Shown: positions 1-5,383 of the stretch, one piece after another
How positions within the stretch are numbered: the first letter of the stretch is position 1
How the letters are laid out: every line of letters begins with the position of its first letter
Assembly (NCBI GenBank): GCA_011046055.1
Contig: DSBN01000233.1
Location: forward strand, 1 to 10,290
Source of the DNA: Sediminispirochaeta sp.
GTDB taxonomy: Bacteria; Spirochaetota; Spirochaetia; DSM-16054; Sediminispirochaetaceae
Length of the DNA stretch: 10,290 nt
Direction of reading: 5' to 3'
Made by a program: the position numbers and the translations under genes
Notes under the pieces: model-generated
The model's input: only the letters and a program-made list of their open reading frames with translations
What the model was told of the DNA's origin: nothing
Database searches by the model: none

Positions 1-30
1 AGAAAATGAAATTTTACCTAAGTAAATGAA

Positions 31-77
31 GCAAATTCTCAGTTTGGAAGTCAGAAGACTTCCAAACTGAGAATTGC
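31..77. repeat. long perfect inverted repeat (hairpin) upstream of rlmE
   Basis: Arms 34-52 and 57-75 are perfectly complementary over 19 bp around a 4-nt AGAA loop. Two more G-C pairs (31-32 with 76-77) form if A33 bulges out. The stem is AT-rich, unlike the GC-rich coding DNA around it. No T-run follows on the + strand; on the minus strand the following bases are only mildly T-rich. It could be a bidirectional terminator for a gene left of the window, or a copy of a dispersed intergenic repeat. The structure is certain, the role is not. Confidence 0.6.
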
Positions 78-120
78 TATAAACGCCCGCCCCGTGGGCC
101 GAATGGTGCCGGACTGACCC

Positions 121-149
121 TTTCTCGGCAGCGCTTTTTTTACTATACT
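121..149 (+). promoter_or_regulatory. possible rlmE promoter (TATACT -10)
   Basis: A TATACT hexamer at 144-149 follows a T-tract. The hexamer 17 bp upstream (121-126, TTTCTC) is a poor -35 box. Transcription from it would begin near 156-158, on top of the second ATG of rlmE. There is no purine-rich ribosome binding site before either candidate ATG. The same TATACTCC octamer precedes the NusG-II gene start on the other strand. Weak because of the -35. Confidence 0.35.
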
Positions 150-157
150 CCATGGGT

Positions 158-787
158 ATGGATCGTCGCAAACCTGATCATTACACCCAGAAGGCAAAAA
201 AGGCGGGCTACCCCGCCAGGTCGGTCTACAAGCTCGAGGAGATACAGACCAAATACCGCCTCTTGCGTCCGAAACAGCGGGTCCTGGACATCGGCGCCGC
301 TCCGGGCAGCTGGAGTATGTACGCCGCCGAGCAGGTCAGCCCTCAAGGCTCGGTGGTCGCCGTCGACCTGCAGGACTGTCGAATTCCCGATTCCTACCGG
401 CAGATCACCATTCTCAAAGGGGACGCATTCTCCCCGGAGCTGACTGAAGCGATAAAGGCTCGGGGTCCTTACAACGTGGTACTCAGCGACGCCGCGCCGG
501 CAACCACCGGCAACCGTACCATCGACAGCACCGCTTCGGCGGCCCTGGCCGAGCAGTGCCTGCTCCTCGCCCCGTCTATTCTGCGTCCTCCGGGAGCCCT
601 GGTGATCAAAATCTTCCAGGGGGGCGAGGAGCAGGAGTTGATCCGTAGACTCCGCCAAATCTTCAAATCAGTCAAACCCTTCAAGCCCAAGTCCAGCCGC
701 AAAAACTCCTTCGAAATATTCTTGATTGCCACCGGACTGAAGTCGGAGGCGGTTCGATCCGATAGAGAGAAAGAGGAGAGTCTTTGA
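158..787 (+). CDS. rlmE: 23S rRNA (uridine-2'-O-)-methyltransferase RlmE (FtsJ family)
   Basis: A SAM-dependent enzyme that in this family methylates the 2'-OH of a uridine in the A-loop of 23S rRNA (U2552 in E. coli), a late step of 50S maturation in the cytoplasm. The 209-residue product matches the compact family length. Visible are the SAM-binding motif DIGAAPGSW (44-52) and the K-D-K-E catalytic tetrad: Lys25 (SVYKLEEI), Asp111 (LSDAAP), Lys151 (VIKIFQGG) and Glu186 (SFEIFLIATG). An in-frame ATG at 152 adds two residues. I prefer 158 because neither start has a Shine-Dalgarno sequence and a TATACT box at 144-149 would start the RNA near 158. The stop overlaps the TTG start of the next gene (TTGA), so the two are probably co-transcribed and translationally coupled. 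Family assignment is secure; the start is less so. Confidence 0.93.
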   Translation: MDRRKPDHYTQKAKKAGYPARSVYKLEEIQTKYRLLRPKQRVLDIGAAPGSWSMYAAEQVSPQGSVVAVDLQDCRIPDSYRQITILKGDAFSPELTEAIKARGPYNVVLSDAAPATTGNRTIDSTASAALAEQCLLLAPSILRPPGALVIKIFQGGEEQELIRRLRQIFKSVKPFKPKSSRKNSFEIFLIATGLKSEAVRSDREKEESL

Positions 788-1446
788 AACGTCAACACAA
801 GAAAAGCCACGGACTGCTACTGGCGCTGCTGGTACCGATATTTTTAGCCTCCTGTCAGAGCGTGGGGTTTTACGAGCCGCCGGTACCCGGAGACCTAGAG
901 CCTGTTCAGAGAAAGCTGGTCCAAGGAGCCCATAGGCTCCGGGGGGCACGGAGAATCTCCGTCCGCGGGCGGAACTTTCCCGCCGATTGTACCGGAACGG
1001 TGCTGGCACTCTACTGGTACGCCGGTATAGACCTGAGCTCCCCGCTGGCTGACTACCAGGGCAACGGCGTAGCTCGACTCTACCATTTTCTGGAAGATGC
1101 GGGGATGCTTCATCAATCCAGCAATCCCGCCCCGGGGGATATAATCTTCTGGGACAACACCTACGACCGCAACAACGACGGCAAACCCAACGACTACCTC
1201 ACCCACACGGGCATGGTGGTAGAGACCAAGGCCGACGGCACAATAGTCTACGTCCATCACAACTACCGCAAAGGGGTGGTCTTCGCCAGGATGAATCTAC
1301 AACGACCGGATGTCTACACCGAAGAAGTCGGAGGTGAAGTCAGAATAGTCAACTCACCGATGCGGATGCGGGGCTCCCCGGAGTACCACAGCTGGCTGGC
1401 CTCACAGCTCATCCGGGATTTTGGTCAGGCCTGGTTGGCATTTTAG
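784..1446 (+). CDS. lipoprotein with NlpC/P60-CHAP-like cysteine peptidase/amidase domain
   Basis: Probably a peptidoglycan hydrolase anchored to a membrane by lipid. The 220-residue product begins with a basic stretch, a hydrophobic segment (10-22) and a lipobox LASC whose Cys24 would be lipidated. Catalytic candidates are Cys69 (PADCTGTVLALYW), His141 (LTHTGMVV) and a third polar residue near His158-His159-Asn160. The PGDIIFWD motif (117-124) is typical of the NlpC/P60 and CHAP fold. Between it and the catalytic His lies DRNNDGKPND (128-137), a DxNxDG loop resembling a calcium-binding loop. The TTG start at 784 has GAGGAG (773-778) 5 nt upstream and overlaps the rlmE stop. The 3' end overlaps the convergent STAS gene by 4 bp. 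Fold assignment is good; substrate and cleavage specificity cannot be read from sequence. Confidence 0.8.
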   Translation: MKRQHKKSHGLLLALLVPIFLASCQSVGFYEPPVPGDLEPVQRKLVQGAHRLRGARRISVRGRNFPADCTGTVLALYWYAGIDLSSPLADYQGNGVARLYHFLEDAGMLHQSSNPAPGDIIFWDNTYDRNNDGKPNDYLTHTGMVVETKADGTIVYVHHNYRKGVVFARMNLQRPDVYTEEVGGEVRIVNSPMRMRGSPEYHSWLASQLIRDFGQAWLAF

Positions 1447-1931
1447 AAGTCACGAACCTCTTTTTCCAGCAGCTCCACCACGTCCTTGAACTTGGGCCGG
1501 TTCTCCTCGTCGATATCCATCAGGGCCCGATGAGCATCCAGGAGCATACGGAGGTCCTCTTGGCGGCCCCGCTGCTCGTCATCAATCTCGTCCAGCGCAT
1601 CCACTTCGGGCACCTTGTCGACGATGGTAAAAAGCTTATCGAATCGTACGCTCTCGAGGATCGCGTTGATATCCTCGTTGGGTGAGACGATACTCACGTG
1701 CATATCCTCCCTTCCACGAGCCCGCCCGGCAATTTTGGCAATCAAACCCAGATTGGTACTGTCGATATAATCGCTCTCGGACAGATCGATTACTACGTTG
1801 GAGAACCCCCGCTCCAACAGACTTTCGACGAACTGATCAAAGCCCGAACTGAAAGTGTACTTGAGGTTACCCACCATTTTTATATAAGTTATACCGTTTT
1901 TCTCGGCGAAAAAGTACCTACCCCGGGTCAT
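1443..1931 (-). CDS. STAS-domain anti-sigma factor antagonist
   Basis: A SpoIIAA/RsbV-type protein. In this family the unphosphorylated form binds an anti-sigma factor (or another partner) and is switched off by serine phosphorylation. Residues 1-110 form the STAS domain, with the phosphorylation loop DYIDSTNLGL and the acceptor Ser58 after Asp57. Residues 115-162 are an extra acidic, charged, probably helical tail rich in Asp, Glu and Arg, which the minimal family (about 110 residues) lacks. The ATG overlaps the TGA of the upstream phosphatase gene (ATGA), with AGGAG 6 nt before it, so the pair is translationally coupled. The phosphatase next door is the obvious enzyme to dephosphorylate Ser58. 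No SpoIIAB/RsbW-like kinase is encoded here. The sigma factor or other target is unknown. Confidence 0.88.
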   Translation of the reverse strand: MTRGRYFFAEKNGITYIKMVGNLKYTFSSGFDQFVESLLERGFSNVVIDLSESDYIDSTNLGLIAKIAGRARGREDMHVSIVSPNEDINAILESVRFDKLFTIVDKVPEVDALDEIDDEQRGRQEDLRMLLDAHRALMDIDEENRPKFKDVVELLEKEVRDF

Positions 1932-3208
1932 GCAAGACTCCTGTTCAACAGGAGGAAGGTCACGTCGTCGGGAAAACTGAAATGTTTGGTCATTCCGAGC
2001 CCATCGGTGATGCGATCCAAATTCATCTCCCCCTGTTCGAATATTCCGGCGATCATATCGCGTTTCTCTCTGATGCTCCCGTTGTGCAGAAGCTCCAGTA
2101 TCCCGTCGGAGATGACCAGCAGCGAGGCTTGCCGGCCTATCTCCGCCACCTCTTCCACAAACTCCGGACTCTGAAACATCCCCACCGGCGTCCCGCTGTG
2201 GGACAGGGGGATGGTTCGTTCGCCGTCTCGCAGCAGCGGCGGTGGGAACTGACCGCAGTTGCTGTACCGCAGAGTATTCTCTTTTTGATCCAGAACTCCA
2301 TAGAAAATGGTCAAATACTTGCCGAAGTTCTCCCGTAGCAGCTCGCTGTTGAGCTTGTGCATCAGCATAAGGGGTTTCATGACCAGATGGTTCCCCTCGT
2401 TCCAGTAGTTCTCCAGCTGCGTGTCGATAAAGTTTTTCAACAGAACCGTTATAAAGGCCGAAGAGATACCGTGACCCGAAACATCGGCCATATAGAAGCC
2501 GACCCGCTGGGGGTCGATCTCGAAATAGTCGAGGAAGTCCCCGCTGAGGTACATCGACGAGTAGACTCGGCTGGAAAAAGTCGTATCACCGTAGCTCTTC
2601 AGACTCTCGGGAAACAGCTTCTGCTGCATCCTGCCTCCGGCGGCTTGATCGCTCTCCAGACGAGAGATATAGGAGCGTAGCTTCAGATTGGCTTCCGAGA
2701 GGGCTTGTGTTCGCTCGCGAACCTTCTTCTCCAAGTTGTGCTGGAGCTCGTTGATTGTCAGTAGATTGGCGTAGGAACGAAAGGCGGAGACCAGTTCTCC
2801 TCGCAACCGGTAAAACACCGAGGGTCCCTGGTCGCTTATTCCGACCACATCGTACTCTCTGGCAATCTCCTCATGAAGAAGTTGGTCACCCGTCTTCGAA
2901 CGGATGATAATCCGCAGCTCCCCAAAACGCAGTTCGTGTCTGATCGACTCCAATAAGCCAAGCTCGGAGTTTTCGAAGGTCCCCGAGTCTCCTCCGATCA
3001 GGGCGACGGAAATCTGAGCGTTCTTCCGAAGGATCTTCAACGCCTCTTCGGGGGAGTACGCGTCCATTATCTGAACCTGACGATCCAGAAAGCAGAACCC
3101 CTCCAGCTCGTTCTTCGTCCGACGGTGCTCCCCCTCATCTCCGTCCACAATCAGGACCTTCCATACTGGGGGAATATCTTCTTCATTTCCAATCGGGTTC
3201 ACTGCCAC
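1928..3208 (-). CDS. receiver-like / PP2C (SpoIIE-type) serine phosphatase
   Basis: A 426-residue RsbU/SpoIIE-like phosphatase, probably acting on the STAS protein encoded directly downstream. Residues 16-145 look like a response-regulator receiver of the kind found with DUF3369 (KVLIVDGDEGEH...AFRSY). The expected phospho-acceptor is Gly72 (VALIGGD) and the conserved Lys position reads Ser125, so phosphorylation looks unlikely. A helical, probably coiled-coil linker spans 150-187, then QKLFP (196-200). The PP2C domain keeps its metal ligands: Asp224 (LSGDFLDYF), Asp242 (ADVSGHG), Asp368 (ISDGILE) and Asp414/415 (FPDDVTFLLL). The start is GTG with AGGA 8 nt upstream. A sigma-70-type promoter lies just before it, so the pair can be expressed independently of the cytochrome genes upstream. 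Confidence 0.9.
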   Translation of the reverse strand: MAVNPIGNEEDIPPVWKVLIVDGDEGEHRRTKNELEGFCFLDRQVQIMDAYSPEEALKILRKNAQISVALIGGDSGTFENSELGLLESIRHELRFGELRIIIRSKTGDQLLHEEIAREYDVVGISDQGPSVFYRLRGELVSAFRSYANLLTINELQHNLEKKVRERTQALSEANLKLRSYISRLESDQAAGGRMQQKLFPESLKSYGDTTFSSRVYSSMYLSGDFLDYFEIDPQRVGFYMADVSGHGISSAFITVLLKNFIDTQLENYWNEGNHLVMKPLMLMHKLNSELLRENFGKYLTIFYGVLDQKENTLRYSNCGQFPPPLLRDGERTIPLSHSGTPVGMFQSPEFVEEVAEIGRQASLLVISDGILELLHNGSIREKRDMIAGIFEQGEMNLDRITDGLGMTKHFSFPDDVTFLLLNRSLA

Positions 3209-3237
3209 GGGATCCGTCCTTTTCGCTCGCTAGCTTC

Positions 3238-3266
3238 AGAATACAAATTACACTTCCACAAGTCAA
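3238..3266 (-). promoter_or_regulatory. sigma-70-type promoter of the phosphatase-STAS operon
   Basis: Reading the minus strand, TTGACT (3266-3261) and TATTCT (3243-3238) are separated by exactly 17 bp. The predicted start near 3231 leaves a leader of about 23 nt that contains the AGGA ribosome binding site. A short inverted repeat, GACGAGGTCGTC (3274-3285), sits just upstream of the -35 box next to the ccsA stop codon. It could be an operator half-site or part of a weak terminator. Confidence 0.65.
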
Positions 3267-3285
3267 ATATCCGGACGAGGTCGTC

Positions 3286-4104
3286 TCACACGTAACTATG
3301 CAATCCAGGCATCAAATAGTTTACCCCAAAGAAGGTGAACATGGTCAGCAGAAAACCCAGAATCGCCAAAATTGCGGTGAGCCTTCCCTTTCTCTTCATC
3401 ACCAGCCTCACGTGAAGATAGAGCGTATAGGTGAGCCAGGTGATCAAGGCCCAAGTCTCCTTCGGATCCCAGCTCCAATAGGATCCCCAGGCTTGCTCCG
3501 CCCAGATCATGCCGAAGACCAGGGCACCCACGCTGAAGAGGAAGTATCCCACCAGAATCGAAGTGTAGCTCAGACGATCCGCCCTGTTCCGTCCCTCCTC
3601 GCTTTTGGCTCGAAAATACCCCAGCGCCGCGGCAAACGCCAGTACAAAAAACGCCTCTCCGGCGAAGCTCAAGACCACATGGGCCACCAGCCAGTAGGAC
3701 TGCAGCGCGGGAACCGGCGGCTGAACCGTTGATGGAACCAAGGGCGAAGAGCTGAGCGCCAGAAAAATAAATACCACCACCGTACCTACAAAGAGGATAA
3801 ACCGTCGACCCGACTCGGTATCGTCGATCTCCCGACCCACCGGGACGGAAGGAATCCTCCGAGCTTGAAAAAAAAGCAGCAGACAGATCATCGACGAGAA
3901 GAAGACCAAAGCCTCGTAGGTGTTGGTCAAAGCGGGAAAGGAGATCAAAAAAGAACGGTAGACGAAATCGACAAAGAGCAGAACCGATGCCAAGAGCATG
4001 AGCACTCCCTCGACTTCGTAGGTCAATTGGGAACGACGAAAGAGCTTTCTGATCTGAGCAATCAGGAGCACCACGACTATCAAAAAGGCCAAACTCGACA
4101 CCAT
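3286..4104 (-). CDS. ccsA: cytochrome c biogenesis protein CcsA/ResC (System II haem handling)
   Basis: A multi-spanning membrane protein that, with ResB, exports haem and attaches it to apocytochrome c outside the cytoplasmic membrane (System II). The 272-residue product has about eight hydrophobic segments. It carries the haem-binding WWD signature WGSYWSWD (206-213) in an external loop, and the conserved histidines expected to ligate haem: His142 (VAHVVLSFAG), His231 (LYLHVRL) and His269 (PGLHSYV). I place the start at the ATG at 4104, which has AAGGAG close upstream. A TTG at 4128 would extend it by eight unconvincing residues and overlap resB. The gap to the resB stop is 13 nt, so both belong to one operon. 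Assignment is secure; the names ccsA, ccsB and resC are used inconsistently for this family. Confidence 0.93.
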   Translation of the reverse strand: MVSSLAFLIVVVLLIAQIRKLFRRSQLTYEVEGVLMLLASVLLFVDFVYRSFLISFPALTNTYEALVFFSSMICLLLFFQARRIPSVPVGREIDDTESGRRFILFVGTVVVFIFLALSSSPLVPSTVQPPVPALQSYWLVAHVVLSFAGEAFFVLAFAAALGYFRAKSEEGRNRADRLSYTSILVGYFLFSVGALVFGMIWAEQAWGSYWSWDPKETWALITWLTYTLYLHVRLVMKRKGRLTAILAILGFLLTMFTFFGVNYLMPGLHSYV

Positions 4105-4117
4105 AATTCTCCTTGTA

Positions 4118-4897
4118 TCACAACCCAAAGTACAAATTCTTGATTCGGCCCAGCTTGTCGATAAAAAGCAGGATCATCCCCAGGCTACAAAAAACCGCCC
4201 CCCATACTATCAGAGAGCTCCCCGGATCGTACACCGCCTGCAGCACCGATACCGGGGCTTGAACTATCTCACCCTCAACCGGCCCGGCGGCCTCCGGACT
4301 CTGGTGACCGGTCTGGTAGATTTTCAACTTCCCCAGGACTAAGGGGCGATTCACCATAATCCTACGCGTCTCGCCGAAGGCTCTCCCGTCCTCCAAAACC
4401 TGGACCGTCGATACGTACTGAGCCACACTGCCGTCGGGGTTTTTGCGGAGACTAAAGTCCTCCAGCCGCAGACTGTAGTCCCCTCCCAACAGCACCTGTT
4501 CTCCGGGGCGCAGACTCACCACCCCCTCCACCCGGCCGTAATGGCTGAGCAGTCCCGCTATTATAAACAGTAGGATGGACAGGTGGATTAGATCAGGAGC
4601 GATTTTCAAAAACCCCCGGCCCTTGAAGTATACCCGGCGCCGAAACATCCTGATGAAGCGCATCAGGGCGCAGCCGAAAAGGTTAAGCATGAAAAGCAGC
4701 AGTGGAAACAGCAGCAGGATCGCTTCCAGTACTCTGCCTGCTGGATCCGGATCAAAACTCAAGGTACGGATGCCAAAAACTCCAGCCACCAAGACTATCG
4801 CCATCAGATAGACCAAGAGGGCCAGGGTCAGCTTCAAGGAGGTGAAAAAGCGGAGCAGCCCCGACAGCCCTTGCGAAACGTCAGTAGGTCGCCGCAT
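4118..4897 (-). CDS. resB: ResB/Ccs1-family cytochrome c biogenesis protein, short form
   Basis: Partner of CcsA in System II cytochrome c synthesis, thought to hold apocytochrome and help move haem. The 259-residue product has an N-terminal helix (about 25-42), a second (57-79), a third with the conserved His105 (PDLIHLSILLFIIAGLL), an external domain (about 120-225) opening with GVVSLRPGEQV, and a final helix (227-247). Many ResB proteins reach about 450 residues or more; here the external domain is much smaller. The chosen ATG at 4897 has GGAG 6 nt upstream. An ATG at 4909 would add four residues but has a poorly spaced site. The gene overlaps the end of the NusG-II gene by 17 bp, which points to coupling. 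Family fit rests on layout and motifs, not on a search. Confidence 0.85.
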   Translation of the reverse strand: MRRPTDVSQGLSGLLRFFTSLKLTLALLVYLMAIVLVAGVFGIRTLSFDPDPAGRVLEAILLLFPLLLFMLNLFGCALMRFIRMFRRRVYFKGRGFLKIAPDLIHLSILLFIIAGLLSHYGRVEGVVSLRPGEQVLLGGDYSLRLEDFSLRKNPDGSVAQYVSTVQVLEDGRAFGETRRIMVNRPLVLGKLKIYQTGHQSPEAAGPVEGEIVQAPVSVLQAVYDPGSSLIVWGAVFCSLGMILLFIDKLGRIKNLYFGL

Positions 4898-5249
4898 CGA
4901 CCTCTCCATCGGAACTACCGCCCTCGATCTGCAGGAAGATTTTATTGGGCATACAGGCGCTCCAATCGCCGTGTTTCTCCTGCTCCCCCGCCTGTACGCA
5001 GAGTTTGTTCGGACAGGGGGAGTCCACTATGGCCGCCTTGCCGTCGCGGATACGCACCACGGTGGTTCCCAGAGGGCCCTCGACCTCGATTTTCCGGTCG
5101 GTGTCCAAACTGTAGACGTAATCCTCAGCGGGGGTTTTGATCCGTACCCGTAGGTTGTCTTGCTCGCCGCCGTAGACGTAGACCGCCAAGGAGACGGTCA
5201 CCGCCATAGAGAAAAGAATACTGATATAATCTAAAGGCTTGAGCCGCAT
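4881..5249 (-). CDS. membrane-anchored NusG domain II-containing protein
   Basis: A 122-residue protein with one N-terminal membrane helix (about 8-26) and an external NusG-domain-II-like (PF07009-type) beta domain. Its hallmark is DSPCPNKLC followed by ACMPNK, placing cysteines at 79, 84 and 99. The family's function is not established. It is unrelated in role to transcription factor NusG and lacks the NGN domain. It heads a tight operon with resB and ccsA, which suggests a link to cytochrome c maturation or extracytoplasmic redox work. I place the start at the ATG at 5249. A TTG at 5303 would add 18 basic, aromatic residues encoded by the T-rich terminator-like region, and has no binding site. 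The ATG also lacks a Shine-Dalgarno sequence and lies 9 nt after a TATACT box. Confidence 0.82.
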   Translation of the reverse strand: MRLKPLDYISILFSMAVTVSLAVYVYGGEQDNLRVRIKTPAEDYVYSLDTDRKIEVEGPLGTTVVRIRDGKAAIVDSPCPNKLCVQAGEQEKHGDWSACMPNKIFLQIEGGSSDGEVDAATY

Positions 5250-5258
5250 ATCAGAAGG

Positions 5259-5287
5259 AGTATAAACTTTTCTTAAAAAGAAAAAAA
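5259..5287 (-). promoter_or_regulatory. possible promoter of the NusG-II-resB-ccsA operon
   Basis: On the minus strand TATACT occupies 5264-5259. The hexamer 17 bp upstream is TTTTTT (5287-5282), a weak -35, within a T-rich tract. Transcription would start near 5252-5250, at or just before the ATG at 5249, giving an mRNA with almost no leader. The T-tract doubles as the tail of the terminator-like structure behind htpG. Confidence 0.4.
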
Positions 5288-5332
5288 GCCGTCGGGAGGC
5301 CAAGAAAAAGGCCCTGGCAACCCAGCGGCTTT
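5275..5332 (-). terminator. rho-independent terminator-like structure behind htpG
   Basis: On the minus strand AAAGCCG (5332-5326) pairs with CGGCTTT (5291-5285), enclosing a smaller GGCC/GGCC stem (5313-5310 with 5301-5298). A run of Ts broken by one C (5287-5276) follows. The outer stem is interrupted by unpaired bases, so efficiency is uncertain, but stem plus T-tail is the expected architecture. Confidence 0.5.
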
Positions 5333-5351
5333 CCTAAGAGTTTCTTCAATG

Positions 5352-5378
5352 GCCTCAGGCCGGTCGGCGGCCTGAGGC
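5352..5378 (-). terminator. GC-rich hairpin directly after htpG
   Basis: Arms GCCTCAGGCC (5352-5361) and GGCCTGAGGC (5369-5378) form a perfect 10-bp stem, 11 bp if G5362-C5368 also pairs, with a 5-nt loop. It begins 5 nt past the htpG stop codon. No T-run follows directly, so it may protect the mRNA 3' end or act together with the T-tailed structure further downstream. Confidence 0.5.
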
Positions 5379-5383
5379 GGTGT

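Noticed and set aside
143..658. Antisense frame across rlmE (171 codons)
   Set aside because: Shadow of rlmE, whose catalytic motifs are intact; no recognisable domain in the antisense product.
4105..4128. Upstream TTG start for ccsA
   Set aside because: It overlaps the end of resB and lacks a binding site, whereas the ATG at 4104 has AAGGAG directly upstream.
5250..5303. Upstream TTG start for the NusG-II protein
   Set aside because: The extra 18 residues are basic and aromatic, encoded by the T-rich terminator-like region, with no ribosome binding site; the ATG at 5249 gives a normal membrane-anchor N-terminus.
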